DNA from: Pseudomonas sp. 7SR1
GTDB lineage: Bacteria > Pseudomonadota > Gammaproteobacteria > Pseudomonadales > Pseudomonadaceae
Assembly (NCBI RefSeq): GCF_900156465.1
Contig: NZ_LT707064.1
Location: forward strand, 3,318,501 to 3,382,500
Length of the DNA stretch: 64,000 bases
Direction of reading: 5' to 3'
How positions within the stretch are numbered: position 1 is the stretch's first letter; each line of letters begins with the position of its first letter. A program made the position numbers and the translations under genes. Below the pieces are notes generated by a model that did no database searches, had not been told where the DNA came from, and was given only the letters and a program-made list of their open reading frames with translations. Shown here in pieces: positions 27,034-36,271 of this stretch.

Positions 27034-27093
27034 ATCCCTATATATGGGATCAATATTTATATATTGAGATTTTGCTGCGCCCAGGTTTATAGT
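27034..27093 (+). promoter_or_regulatory. Operator-promoter module B of the dgo operon
   Basis: ATCCC (27034-27038), N7, GGGAT (27046-27050), 13 bases, TTGAGA (27064-27069), 18 bases, TATAGT (27088-27093). Arms, spacings and promoter hexamers equal module A at 19828-19887, and similarity continues to the ribosome binding site (AACAGGTGAAG). The likely regulator is the IclR protein encoded at the end of this cluster. Confidence 0.78.
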
Positions 27094-27132
27094 CCGTTCA
27101 CTCACTGCCAAAAAACAGAACAGGTGAAGCGG

Positions 27133-28104
27133 ATGCAGGCGCAATTGATCGCGCTCGATTGGGGGACCACCTCATTACGGGCATACAAACTCGCCGACGG
27201 AGGCGAGGTGCTCGAACAGCGCTCGTTATCCTCGGGAATCATGCAATTGCCTGCCGGGCCGCGAACGGTGGCCGGGCAGGCCTGCACGGACGGTTTCGAA
27301 CTGGCGTTCGACGAGGCCTGCGGCGACTGGCTCGACGCGCAACCAGGCCTGCCCGTGATCGCCTGCGGCATGGTCGGCAGCGCCCAGGGCTGGCGCGAGG
27401 CACCTTACTGCGACACGCCAGCCGATGTCGCCCAGCTCGGGCACTCCCTGCAAACCATCCGCAGCCTGCGTGGTGTCGATGTACACATCGTGCCGGGGGT
27501 GATCCAGCGTTCGCGGCTGCCCAATGTCATGCGCGGCGAAGAGACCCAGGTGCTGGGCGCCTTGCACAGCCTGCCGAACGAAGCCGTGCTGATCGGCCTG
27601 CCTGGCAGCCACTCCAAATGGGTGGAAGTGGCTGACAGCTGCATCGTGCACTTCGACACCTTCATGACCGGCGAGATCTTCGCCGTGCTCAGCGACCACA
27701 GCATTCTCGGCCGTACCCAGCAACGAGGCGTGGCTTTCGACGCTCAGGCCTTTGACCGGGGCGTGCACGTGGCCTTGTCGACGGATGGCCAGGCCGGCCC
27801 GTTATCCACCGTGTTCAGTGCCCGCAGCCTGGGCCTGACCGGCGAACTTGCCGCCGGTGCCCAGGCGGACTACCTGTCCGGCCTGTTGATCGGCCACGAA
27901 CTGACGGCACTGGCCGCCGTGCAGCGCCAACGCCGCAACAGCGTCCATCTGCCGACGGTGGTGCTGATTGGCAATTCCCAACTCTGTGCCCGTTACCAAC
28001 GGGCCCTCGACGCCTGCGGTTTCGCCCGGGTGACCCTGGCCGAACAGGCCACCGAACGTGGTTTGTGGCAGTTGGCCGTGGCGGCCGGGCTGCTTGGCCG
28101 CTGA
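27133..28104 (+). CDS. dgoK: 2-dehydro-3-deoxygalactonokinase DgoK
   Basis: Phosphorylates 2-keto-3-deoxygalactonate at C6. The 323-residue product starts IALDWGTTSLRAY (about 5-17), the phosphate-binding loop of this acetate/sugar kinase fold, and carries GLPGSHSKWVEV and FMTGEIFAVLSDHSILG, DgoK family sequences. ATG 27133 follows AGGTGAAG. The operon continues with dgoA 20 bases later. Confidence 0.92.
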   Translation: MQAQLIALDWGTTSLRAYKLADGGEVLEQRSLSSGIMQLPAGPRTVAGQACTDGFELAFDEACGDWLDAQPGLPVIACGMVGSAQGWREAPYCDTPADVAQLGHSLQTIRSLRGVDVHIVPGVIQRSRLPNVMRGEETQVLGALHSLPNEAVLIGLPGSHSKWVEVADSCIVHFDTFMTGEIFAVLSDHSILGRTQQRGVAFDAQAFDRGVHVALSTDGQAGPLSTVFSARSLGLTGELAAGAQADYLSGLLIGHELTALAAVQRQRRNSVHLPTVVLIGNSQLCARYQRALDACGFARVTLAEQATERGLWQLAVAAGLLGR

Positions 28105-28124
28105 ACCTGACTGGAGGTCTGACA

Positions 28125-28745
28125 ATGCTCACACAAGCCCTGGCGCAAAACGGGTTGATCGCGATTCTGCGCGGTCTGCGTCCCCAGGAAGCGACAGCCA
28201 TCGGCCACGTCCTGTACGAGGCCGGATTCCGAGTCATCGAAGTGCCGCTCAACTCCCCCGAACCGTACGAAAGTATTCGCATCCTGCGCAGTACCTTGCC
28301 CGCCGATTGCCTGATCGGTGCCGGTACGGTGCTCACACCGGAGCAGGTTGCCCGGGTGAAAGCCGCTGGCGGCCAGGTGATCGTCATGCCTCACAGCGAT
28401 CCGAAGGTGCTGCGGGCGGCGAAAGCGGCGGGGCTGTACCTGTCGCCCGGGGTCGCCACCCCGACCGAGGCGTTTGCCGCGTTGGCCGAAGGCGCCCATG
28501 TATTGAAGATGTTTCCCGCCGAGCAAATGGGCCCGGCGGTGGTCAAGGCCTGGCTCGCGGTATTGCCGGCCGGGACCGTGCTGGTGCCAGTGGGGGGAAT
28601 CACACCCGACAACATGACGCCGTTCGTCGAGGCGGGCGTGAAGGGCTTCGGCCTCGGCTCCGGTCTGTTCAAACCAGGCCTGACGGCCGATGAGGTGGCG
28701 GTGCGCGCCAAGGCATACGTGGCCGCGTGGAAAGCCTTGAACTGA
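28125..28745 (+). CDS. dgoA: 2-dehydro-3-deoxy-6-phosphogalactonate aldolase DgoA
   Basis: Class I aldolase that splits KDPGal into pyruvate and glyceraldehyde 3-phosphate. 206 residues, the size of E. coli DgoA. GLIAILRG near 10-17, VIEVPLNSP near 38-46 with the catalytic Glu, [11 protein letters not shown] near 67-77, and the Schiff-base lysine in [10 protein letters not shown] (about 129). GGAGG precedes ATG 28125. Because it also resembles Eda, the kinase and dehydratase neighbours decide the assignment. Confidence 0.92.
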   Translation: MLTQALAQNGLIAILRGLRPQEATAIGHVLYEAGFRVIEVPLNSPEPYESIRILRSTLPADCLIGAGTVLTPEQVARVKAAGGQVIVMPHSDPKVLRAAKAAGLYLSPGVATPTEAFAALAEGAHVLKMFPAEQMGPAVVKAWLAVLPAGTVLVPVGGITPDNMTPFVEAGVKGFGLGSGLFKPGLTADEVAVRAKAYVAAWKALN

Positions 28746-28794
28746 AGATTTTTCCGGCGCTCCGTGCGCTGCATCCGACAAGAGAGACAACACG

Positions 28795-29943
28795 ATGAAA
28801 ATCACCAAATTGTCCACGTTTATCGTTCCGCCGCGCTGGTGCTTCCTCAAGGTCGAAACCGACGAAGGCGTCACTGGTTGGGGCGAGCCCGTGGTCGAGG
28901 GGCGCGCCCACACGGTGGCGGCTGCCGTCGAGGAATTGTCCGACTACCTGATCGGCAAGGACCCACGCAATATCGAAGACATCTGGACCGTGCTCTATCG
29001 CGGCGGCTTCTACCGGGGCGGAGCGGTGCACATGAGTGCCCTGGCCGGTATCGACCAGGCGTTGTGGGATATCAAGGGCAAGGCCCTGGGCGTGTCGGTC
29101 AGCGATCTGCTGGGCGGCCAGGTGCGCGACAAGATCCGCGTCTATTCATGGATCGGCGGCGACCGGCCGGCGGACACCGCACGCGCCGCCAAGGAGGCCG
29201 TGGGGCGGGGGTTCACCGCAGTGAAGATGAATGGCACCGAAGAACTGCAGTTTCTCGACACGTTCGAAAAGGTCGACCTGGCCCTTGCCAACGTCGCGGC
29301 GGTGCGGGACGCGGTGGGGCCGAACGTCGGCATCGGCGTGGATTTCCACGGGCGGGTCCACAAGCCCATGGCCAAGGTGCTGATGAAGGAACTCGACCCC
29401 TACAAGCTGATGTTCATCGAGGAGCCGGTGCTCAGCGAAAACTACGAAGCGTTGAAGGAACTGGCGCCGCTGACCAGCACGCCGATCGCCTTGGGCGAGC
29501 GGCTGTTTTCCCGCTGGGATTTCAAGAGGGTACTCAGCGAAGGCTACGTGGACATCATCCAGCCGGATGCCTCCCATGCCGGCGGCATCACCGAAACCCG
29601 CAAGATCGCCAACATGGCCGAAGCCTACGACGTGGCGCTGGCGCTGCACTGCCCGCTGGGCCCCATCGCCCTGGCGGCGTGCCTGCAACTGGATGCGGCC
29701 TGCTACAACGCGTTCATCCAGGAACAGAGCCTGGGTATCCACTACAACGAGAGCAACGACCTGCTGGACTACATCAAGGATCCGCGGGTGTTCGACTACG
29801 AGAAAGGCTTCGTGAAAATCCCCAATGGCCCGGGCCTGGGTATCGAGATCAACGAGGAATACGTAATCGAGCGTGCGGCCGTCGGCCATCGCTGGCGCAA
29901 TCCGATCTGGCGTCATGCCGACGGCAGTTTCGCCGAATGGTAA
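28795..29943 (+). CDS. dgoD: D-galactonate dehydratase DgoD
   Basis: Enolase-superfamily enzyme that dehydrates D-galactonate to 2-keto-3-deoxygalactonate. At 382 residues it equals E. coli DgoD in length, and the Mg ligands and acid/base residues fall at the same numbers: VDFHGRVH gives Asp183 and His185, FIEEPV gives Glu209, and [11 protein letters not shown] gives Glu235. [10 protein letters not shown] carries the second catalytic histidine. It is the third gene of the dgo operon. Confidence 0.95.
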   Translation: MKITKLSTFIVPPRWCFLKVETDEGVTGWGEPVVEGRAHTVAAAVEELSDYLIGKDPRNIEDIWTVLYRGGFYRGGAVHMSALAGIDQALWDIKGKALGVSVSDLLGGQVRDKIRVYSWIGGDRPADTARAAKEAVGRGFTAVKMNGTEELQFLDTFEKVDLALANVAAVRDAVGPNVGIGVDFHGRVHKPMAKVLMKELDPYKLMFIEEPVLSENYEALKELAPLTSTPIALGERLFSRWDFKRVLSEGYVDIIQPDASHAGGITETRKIANMAEAYDVALALHCPLGPIALAACLQLDAACYNAFIQEQSLGIHYNESNDLLDYIKDPRVFDYEKGFVKIPNGPGLGIEINEEYVIERAAVGHRWRNPIWRHADGSFAEW

Positions 29944-29958
29944 GTCAGGCCTGACCCT

Positions 29959-30045
29959 GTGGGAGCGAGCTTGCTCGCGATGGCGATGTATCAGTTACAC
30001 ATGCACCAACTGACACGCCCTCATCGCGAGCAGGCTCGCTCCCAC
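29959..30045. repeat. REPIN (two inverted REP units)
   Basis: GTGGGAGCGAGCTTGCTCGC starts at 29959 and its inverted counterpart GCGAGCAGGCTCGCTCCCAC ends at 30045. Each unit is a hairpin (GCGAGC/GCTCGC) and the pair folds back on itself. It lies between dgoD and dgoT and may separate expression of enzyme and transporter genes. Confidence 0.9.
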
Positions 30046-30122
30046 AATTTGATCTTCGCAAGCAGGGAGATCTTCTTCGATACGCCCGTTTCCTCAATAA
30101 ACATAAAAAAGAGGCACCTCAC

Positions 30123-31433
30123 ATGCAAGCGCACACCCTGAGCGCGCAAGCGTCGTTGGTGACGCCCAGCCGCAAGCGTTTTTTCATCATGGTCCTGCTG
30201 TTCATCACGGTGGTGATCAACTATCTGGACCGCAGCAACCTGTCCATTGCCGCCCCCGCACTGACCAGTGACCTGGGCATCGACCCGATCCATGTCGGGC
30301 TGATCTTCTCGGCGTTCGGCTGGACCTACGCCGCCATGCAGATCCCGGGTGGCTGGCTGGTGGACCGGGTGCCGCCGCGCATTCTCTACAGCGTCGCGCT
30401 GCTGCTATGGTCGGTGGCCACGGTCATGCTGGGGTTCGCCGCCAGCTTCATCGCCTTGTTCGTGCTGCGCATGGCCGTCGGCGCCCTGGAAGCGCCGGCC
30501 TATCCGATCAACAGTCGTGTCGTCACTACCTGGTTCCCTGAGCGCGAGCGGGCCACGGCCATCGGTTTCTATACCTCCGGACAGTTCGTCGGCCTGGCAT
30601 TCCTGACGCCGGTGCTGGCCTGGCTGCAGCACACGTTCGGCTGGCACATGGTGTTCGTGGTGACCGGCGCGGTGGGGATTCTCTGGGCGGTGATCTGGTA
30701 CGCGGTGTATCGCGAACCACGTGACTTCAAAGGCGCCAACGCCGCAGAGATCGAGCTGATTCGCGAAGGCGGCGGGTTGGTGGATATCCAGGCCGAGACT
30801 GCCCGAGTGAAGGCGAAATTCAGCTGGGCCGACCTGGGGATCGTGCTGACCCAACGCAAGTTGTGGGGCATTTACCTGGGGCAGTTCTGCCTCAACTCCA
30901 CGCTGTGGTTTTTCCTCACCTGGTTCCCCACTTACCTGGTGAAATACCGTGGCATGGATTTCATCAAGTCCGGCCTACTGGCGTCGTTGCCGTTCCTTGC
31001 GGCATTTGTCGGCGTGCTGTGCTCCGGTTTCTTCTCCGACTGGCTGATTCGTCGCGGCGCCACGGTAGGATTCGCACGCAAGTTGCCGATCATCGGTGGG
31101 TTGCTGATTTCCACTTCGATCATCGGCGCCAACTTTGTCGAGTCGACGCCGCTGGTGATCGCGTTCCTGGCCCTGGCATTCTTCGGCAATGGCCTGGCGT
31201 CGATCACCTGGTCGCTGGTTTCCACCCTGGCGCCGGCGCGATTGCTCGGGTTGACCGCAGGGGTGTTCAACTTCATCGGTAACCTGGCGGCCATCGCGAC
31301 GCCGATCGTCATTGGCTTCCTCGCCAGCGGCGATTCGTTTGCCCCGGCCATCACCTATATCTCTGTCCTGGCCCTGGCTGGCGCGCTGTCCTACATCCTG
31401 CTGGTGGGGAAGGTCGAGCGCATCGAGTTGTAG
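30123..31433 (+). CDS. dgoT: MFS transporter, D-galactonate type (ACS family)
   Basis: A 436-residue proton symporter with twelve predicted membrane segments. LFITVVINYLDRSNLSIAAP near 27-46 is the first helix with the ACS-family NYLDR motif; GGWLVDRVPPR near 78-88 is the loop 2-3 motif. Placed after dgoKAD, it most likely imports galactonate. The assignment within sugar-acid transporters (galactonate versus glucarate) rests on the neighbours. Confidence 0.85.
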   Translation: MQAHTLSAQASLVTPSRKRFFIMVLLFITVVINYLDRSNLSIAAPALTSDLGIDPIHVGLIFSAFGWTYAAMQIPGGWLVDRVPPRILYSVALLLWSVATVMLGFAASFIALFVLRMAVGALEAPAYPINSRVVTTWFPERERATAIGFYTSGQFVGLAFLTPVLAWLQHTFGWHMVFVVTGAVGILWAVIWYAVYREPRDFKGANAAEIELIREGGGLVDIQAETARVKAKFSWADLGIVLTQRKLWGIYLGQFCLNSTLWFFLTWFPTYLVKYRGMDFIKSGLLASLPFLAAFVGVLCSGFFSDWLIRRGATVGFARKLPIIGGLLISTSIIGANFVESTPLVIAFLALAFFGNGLASITWSLVSTLAPARLLGLTAGVFNFIGNLAAIATPIVIGFLASGDSFAPAITYISVLALAGALSYILLVGKVERIEL

Positions 31434-31492
31434 TCCGACGGGGCGGGCGACCATAATGCCGCCCGTTCCCCGCTCACAGTCGAAGGCCGGAT

Positions 31493-32296
31493 ATGCAGCA
31501 AGACGATCCAAAAATCACCAAGGACGCCGCGCCTACTGGCACGCAAACCCTGCTGCGCGGCCTGGGTGTGGTCCATGCGGTTGCCAGTGGCGCCCGGGAT
31601 CTGAAGGAAATCGCCCGGCTGATCGGTACCACCCGCAGCACGACCCATCGCCTGGCCAGTTGCCTGGTGGACGAGCGGTACCTGCGAGTGGTGCCGCAGG
31701 TGGGTTATCTGCTGGGACCGAAACTGATCGAGCTGGGTTTCCAGGCCCGGGAGGAATTGCCCCTGGTGAGCCTGGCGGGACCGTATCTGGACGAGCTGTC
31801 GGCGTTGACCGGTGACACCGTGCACCTGGCGATTCGCGAGGGCGACGAGGTCTTGTACCTGCTGAAGAATCCGGGACGCAATGGTCCGGAGATGCGCTCG
31901 CGGGTGGGGCATCGCATGCCGTTGGCGCGTACGGGGATCGGCAAGGCGCTGATGCTGGACGACACTGAGGAGCAATGGCAGCGCTTGTATGAAATCAGCT
32001 TGCCGGCAGTAGGAAAAAATCAGTTCTGGCCGCAGCATCAGGAGCAATCCTGGGAGCAGTTCCAGCAGCGGATGCGGGAGTACGTGGCGGGGGGCTACGC
32101 GTTCGACCTGGAGGACAACGAACCGTCGATTCGTTGTGTGGCGGCACCGATTCGCGACGCCGGCAAGCGTATTGTCGCCGGTATCAGCATCGCCAGCACC
32201 GTGCCGTACATGCCATTGGAAAAAATGGCCGAGCTGATTCCCCTGGTCAAAGGGGTCACAGCCCGGCTGTCGGCGGAGCTGGGCGCCAAGGTCTGA
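31493..32296 (+). CDS. IclR-family transcriptional regulator
   Basis: A 267-residue regulator with the N-terminal winged helix (TLLRGLGVVHAVASGARDLK, then LIGTTRSTTHRLASCLVDE) and a C-terminal GAF-like effector domain (RVGHRMPLARTGIGKALML, APIRDAGKRIVAGISI). It ends the galactonate cluster and is the best candidate to bind ATCCC-N7-GGGAT upstream of dgoK and the SDR gene, although IclR proteins may activate or repress. Confidence 0.87.
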   Translation: MQQDDPKITKDAAPTGTQTLLRGLGVVHAVASGARDLKEIARLIGTTRSTTHRLASCLVDERYLRVVPQVGYLLGPKLIELGFQAREELPLVSLAGPYLDELSALTGDTVHLAIREGDEVLYLLKNPGRNGPEMRSRVGHRMPLARTGIGKALMLDDTEEQWQRLYEISLPAVGKNQFWPQHQEQSWEQFQQRMREYVAGGYAFDLEDNEPSIRCVAAPIRDAGKRIVAGISIASTVPYMPLEKMAELIPLVKGVTARLSAELGAKV

Positions 32297-32302
32297 GGAA
32301 AA

Positions 32303-33355
32303 TCAGGCCTTGAGCGTCGCCATGTCGATGACGAAGCGGTACTTCACGTCACCGGCGATCATGCGGCTGTAGGCCTCGTTGATCTGGCGGATGTCGAGCA
32401 TTTCGATGTCGCAGCTGATGTTGTGTTCGGCGCAGAAGTCCAGCACTTCCTGGGTCTCTGCGATGCCGCCGATCAACGAGCCGGCCAGGACGCGACGACC
32501 CATGATCAGTTTCGCGGCATGGACCGGCGGATCGATCGGTTCCACCAGGCCTACCAGGATGTGCACGCCGTCGAAACGCAACGTGTCGAGGTAGGGGTTG
32601 AGGTCGTGCTGTACCGGAATGGTGTCCAGCAGGAAGTTGAAGCGTCCGGCGGCAGCGGCCATCTGCGCAGGGTCGGTGGATACGATCACATGGTCGGCGC
32701 CCTGGCGACGGGCCTCTTCAGCCTTGCCGGCCGAGCGGGTGAACAAGGTCACTTCCGCACCCATGGCCTTGGCGAACTTGATGCCCATATGGCCCAGCCC
32801 ACCCATGCCCAGCACGCCGACCTTGTCGCCGGCCTTCACACCGTGGTGCTTGAGGGGCGAGTAGGTGGTGATGCCGGCGCAGAGGATCGGCGCGGCAGCG
32901 GCCGGGTCGAGTGTCTGCGGTATGCGCAGCACGAAATGCTCGCTGACCACGATGCTGTTGGAGTATCCCCCCATGGTGTGGCCGCCGCTGATGCGATCCG
33001 GGCTGGCGTAGGTCTGCGTCATGCCCTGGTAGCAGTATTGTTCCAGGTCGGCGCGACAGGCCTCGCATTCGCGGCAGGAGTCGACCATGCAGCCAACGCC
33101 CACCAGGTCACCGACCTTATAGCGGGTCACATTCGCACCGACCGCGGTAACTTTGCCTACGATCTCATGACCGGGCATCAGTGGGTAGACGGCGATGCCC
33201 CATTCATTGCGGGCCTGGTGGATATCGGAGTGGCAGACGCCACAGTAGAGGATGTCGATGGCCACGTCGTCAGCCTGCGGGCTACGGCGCTGGAATTTCA
33301 TCGGGGCGAGGGGAGTGGTGGGCGATTGGGCGGCATATCCGATGGCGGTATACAT
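32303..33355 (-). CDS. Zinc-dependent NAD(P) alcohol dehydrogenase (YahK/cinnamyl-alcohol type)
   Basis: A 350-residue medium-chain dehydrogenase that interconverts aldehydes and alcohols. Catalytic zinc ligands: Cys in LYCGVCHSD (about 38) and His in GHEIVGKV (about 63). Structural zinc cysteines: GCMVDSCRECEAC and the following YC. Cofactor loop GMGGLGHMG near 178-186. It is divergent from an AraC-type gene, an arrangement like the E. coli aldehyde reductase yqhD and its activator yqhC. Confidence 0.92.
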   Translation of the reverse strand: MYTAIGYAAQSPTTPLAPMKFQRRSPQADDVAIDILYCGVCHSDIHQARNEWGIAVYPLMPGHEIVGKVTAVGANVTRYKVGDLVGVGCMVDSCRECEACRADLEQYCYQGMTQTYASPDRISGGHTMGGYSNSIVVSEHFVLRIPQTLDPAAAAPILCAGITTYSPLKHHGVKAGDKVGVLGMGGLGHMGIKFAKAMGAEVTLFTRSAGKAEEARRQGADHVIVSTDPAQMAAAAGRFNFLLDTIPVQHDLNPYLDTLRFDGVHILVGLVEPIDPPVHAAKLIMGRRVLAGSLIGGIAETQEVLDFCAEHNISCDIEMLDIRQINEAYSRMIAGDVKYRFVIDMATLKA

Positions 33356-33532
33356 AATGAACCTCGCTAGGCTGTGAACAGAGGCGATCTATTCTGGGTG
33401 CCGTGGCGGCATGGGGCGATGGCGATTCCTACGGGTGTCATGCCTAATCCTCCGACCTTGGCCGTGGATCAGTCTTATGTGACGCCAGACCTGCGATGAT
33501 GTTCCCATCCCTTTTTGCGTGAAGTTCCTACC

Positions 33533-34423
33533 ATGTTGTTGACCCGCCATCTCGATGCCAATGCGGCGCTGGTTTCACTGATCGAACCCCTGGCGACCCG
33601 TGACGGTTTCATCCCTACATCGCTGCCGGGTGTGCAAGTGCTGCGGTGCAGCCAGGACATCGCCCGGGGGCCGCAGCTCTATGAGCCAAGCCTTGTGATC
33701 ATTGCCCAAGGCAGCAAACTGGCTTACCTGGGACCTCGCACAATGGAGTATGGCGCCGGGCACTACCTGATCCAGGCGTTGCCGGTGCCGTTCGAGTGCG
33801 AAACCTATGCCATGCCCGATGCTCCGTTGCTCGGGGTTTCCGTGGCGATCGATCGGGCGATGCTGGGGGAACTGGTGCTGGCCATGGGGTTGACGCCGGG
33901 GCGAAGCCTGGCGGCGCAGACACCGGAATCCATGACCAGCGCCGCGCTCGATGGTGCGATGCGAGGGTGTGTCGAACGGCTGTTGCACTGTTTGCACGAT
34001 CCGCTGGAGTGCCAGGTCATGGGCCAGGCGCGACTGCGGGAATTGCTGTTCGTCGCCTTGCGCGGGCCTCAGGCCGACGTATTGCGAGCGCTGGTGGAGC
34101 AGCATGGGCAATTCGCTCGGATTGCCGCGGCCCTGAGTCATCTGCATGCGCATTTCACCGAACCGCTGAACGTCGAGACACTGGCCAGTTGCGCCAACAT
34201 GAGCGCTTCGACGTTTCATGAACATTTCAAGCGCAGCACCTTGCTCTCACCCGTGCAGTACCTCAAGCGTTTGCGTTTGCTGAAGGCGCAGCGGTTGCTA
34301 CTGGTCGAGGGCATGGGCGTGGCGCAGGTCGCGCATCAGGTGGGCTATCAGAGCTCTTCGCAGTTCAGCCGGGAGTACAAGCGCTACTTCGAACACAGTC
34401 CCGCAGATGAGCGCGCCGCCTGA
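33533..34423 (+). CDS. AraC-family regulator with AraC_N domain
   Basis: A 296-residue regulator. The N-terminal half is an AraC_N-type sensor (GLPGVQVLRCSQDIARGPQL and PSLVIIAQGSKLAYLGP resemble the YqhC group as I recall it). The C-terminal 100 residues hold two helix-turn-helix motifs (LNVETLASCANMSASTFHEH and GVAQVAHQVGYQSSSQFSRE). The ATG at 33533 is chosen over a TTG 18 bases upstream. It probably activates the divergent alcohol dehydrogenase gene. Confidence 0.88.
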   Translation: MLLTRHLDANAALVSLIEPLATRDGFIPTSLPGVQVLRCSQDIARGPQLYEPSLVIIAQGSKLAYLGPRTMEYGAGHYLIQALPVPFECETYAMPDAPLLGVSVAIDRAMLGELVLAMGLTPGRSLAAQTPESMTSAALDGAMRGCVERLLHCLHDPLECQVMGQARLRELLFVALRGPQADVLRALVEQHGQFARIAAALSHLHAHFTEPLNVETLASCANMSASTFHEHFKRSTLLSPVQYLKRLRLLKAQRLLLVEGMGVAQVAHQVGYQSSSQFSREYKRYFEHSPADERAA

Positions 34424-34440
34424 GCCAGTGATGTTCCCCT

Positions 34441-34528
34441 GTGGGAGCGAGCTTGCTCGCGATAGCGGCGGTTCAGTTTGCATCAAGGTTGAATGGGCTG
34501 CCGTCATCGCGAGCAAGCCCGCTCCCAC
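34441..34528. repeat. REPIN (two inverted REP units)
   Basis: GTGGGAGCGAGCTTGCTCGC begins at 34441 and GCGAGCAAGCCCGCTCCCAC ends at 34528. It is the same class as the pair at 29959-30045, with an unrelated centre. It lies between the AraC gene and the end of ETF-QO, on the two convergent genes' 3' side. Confidence 0.9.
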
Positions 34529-34562
34529 ATTGGGTTGTGGTGTTCCTTGGATGGCAGGCAAC

Positions 34563-34587
34563 AAAAAGGCCCCCATTGCGGGAGCCT
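34563..34587 (-). terminator. Rho-independent terminator of the ETF-QO gene
   Basis: On the minus strand AGGCTCCC and GGGGGCCT form a stem with one mismatch around GCAAT, followed by TTTTTG. It lies 20 bases after the ETF-QO stop codon. Confidence 0.8.
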
Positions 34588-34606
34588 CGATGTCTTGCGT
34601 GCCAGC

Positions 34607-36271
34607 TTACATGTTCGGGTAAGTCGGACCGCCGGCGCCTTCCGGCGAGACCCAGGTGATGTTCTGCGCAGGATCCTTGATGTCACAGGTCTTGCAGTGC
34701 ACGCAGTTCTGGGCGTTGATCTGGAAGCGCTTCTCGCCGTCCTCCTTGGTCACCACTTCGTACACACCAGCCGGGCAGTAACGCTGCGCCGGTTCGTCGT
34801 ACAGCGGCAGGTTCTTGCTGATCGGGATGCTCGGGTCGGTCAGCTTGAGGTGGCAGGGTTGTTCTTCCTCATGGTTGGTACCGGAGATGAACACCGAGCT
34901 GAGTTTATCGAAGCTGATCTTGCCGTCCGGTTTCGGATAGTCGATCTTCTTGCACTCTGCCGCCAGTTTCAGGCAGGCGTAGTCGGGCTTGTTGTCATGC
35001 AGGGTGAACGGCAGCTTGCCGCCGAAGATGTTCTGGTCGAGCCAGTTGAAGCCGCCGCCGATGATGGCGCCGTACTTGTGGATCGCCGCGCCGAAATTGC
35101 GGCTGGCGAACAGTTCTTCGTACAGCCAGCTGTTCTTGAAGCTGTCGACGTAGGCGGTCAGTTCATCACCGCCTTCGGACTCGGCGAACAGGCGATCGGC
35201 CACCGCCTCGGCAGCGAGCATGCCGGATTTCATGGCGGTATGGCTGCCCTTGATCTTGGCGAAGTTCAGGGTGCCGAGGTCGCAACCGATCAAAGCGCCG
35301 CCCTTGAAGACCATTTTCGGCAGCGAATTCAGGCCGCCCTTGCAGATGGCACGGGCACCGTAGCTGACACGCTTGCCGCCTTCCAGGTATTGCTTGAGCA
35401 CGGGATGGTGCTTGAGGCGCTGGAACTCGTCGAACGGCGAGAGGAACGTGTTGCTGTAGGACAGGTCGACGATCAGGCCCACCACCACCTGGTTGTTTTC
35501 CAGGTGATAAAGGAATGAACCACCGGTGTTTTCGGTACCCATGATGTCCAGCGGCCAGCCGGCGGTGTGTACCACCAGGCCGGGTTGATGCTTGGCCGGG
35601 TCGATTTCCCAGATTTCCTTCAAGCCGATGCCGTAGTGCTGCGCATCGGCGTCGCTGTCCAGGTTGAAGCGCTTGATCAGTTGCTTGCCGATATGACCAC
35701 GGCAGCCCTCGGCGAACAGCGTGTACTTGCCGCGCAGTTCCATGCCGGGCGTGTAGAGGCCTTCCTTCGGATGGCCTTCGCGGTCGACGCCCAGGTCACC
35801 GGTGATGATCCCGCGCACCACGCCGTTCTCGTCGAACAATGCTTCCTGGGCGGCGAAGCCTGGATAGATTTCCACGCCCAGGTTCTCGGCCTGCTGGGCC
35901 AGCCAGCGGCACAGGTTGCCCAGGGAAATAATATAGTTGCCTTCGTTGTGCATGGTCTTGGGCACAAAGAAGTCAGGGATTTTGCTCGCGGTGTCGGCGT
36001 TTCTCAGGACATAAATGTCATCGCGCTTGACGGGCGTGTTCAATGGCGCGCCCAGCTCTTTCCAATCCGGGAACAGCTCGTTCAGGGCGCGGGGCTCGAA
36101 CACCGCACCGGAGAGGATGTGCGCGCCAACTTCAGAGCCTTTTTCCACCACGCAGACGCTGATTTCCTTACCGGCTTCGGTGGCCTTCTGTTTCAGTCGG
36201 CAAGCGGCAGACAGGCCAGCGGGGCCGGCACCGACGATGACCACGTCGAATTCCATGTATTCGCGTTCCAC
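34607..36271 (-). CDS. Electron transfer flavoprotein-ubiquinone oxidoreductase
   Basis: A 554-residue membrane-associated flavoprotein that passes electrons from reduced ETF to ubiquinone, linking acyl-CoA dehydrogenases to respiration. The FAD motif VVIVGAGPAGLSAAC lies near residues 9-23; the C-terminal 4Fe-4S ligands are in YCPAGVYE and NCVHCKTCDIKDP. Length equals the family norm. It is divergent from etfBA, its electron donor, across a 546-base control region. Confidence 0.95.
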   Translation of the reverse strand: MEREYMEFDVVIVGAGPAGLSAACRLKQKATEAGKEISVCVVEKGSEVGAHILSGAVFEPRALNELFPDWKELGAPLNTPVKRDDIYVLRNADTASKIPDFFVPKTMHNEGNYIISLGNLCRWLAQQAENLGVEIYPGFAAQEALFDENGVVRGIITGDLGVDREGHPKEGLYTPGMELRGKYTLFAEGCRGHIGKQLIKRFNLDSDADAQHYGIGLKEIWEIDPAKHQPGLVVHTAGWPLDIMGTENTGGSFLYHLENNQVVVGLIVDLSYSNTFLSPFDEFQRLKHHPVLKQYLEGGKRVSYGARAICKGGLNSLPKMVFKGGALIGCDLGTLNFAKIKGSHTAMKSGMLAAEAVADRLFAESEGGDELTAYVDSFKNSWLYEELFASRNFGAAIHKYGAIIGGGFNWLDQNIFGGKLPFTLHDNKPDYACLKLAAECKKIDYPKPDGKISFDKLSSVFISGTNHEEEQPCHLKLTDPSIPISKNLPLYDEPAQRYCPAGVYEVVTKEDGEKRFQINAQNCVHCKTCDIKDPAQNITWVSPEGAGGPTYPNM

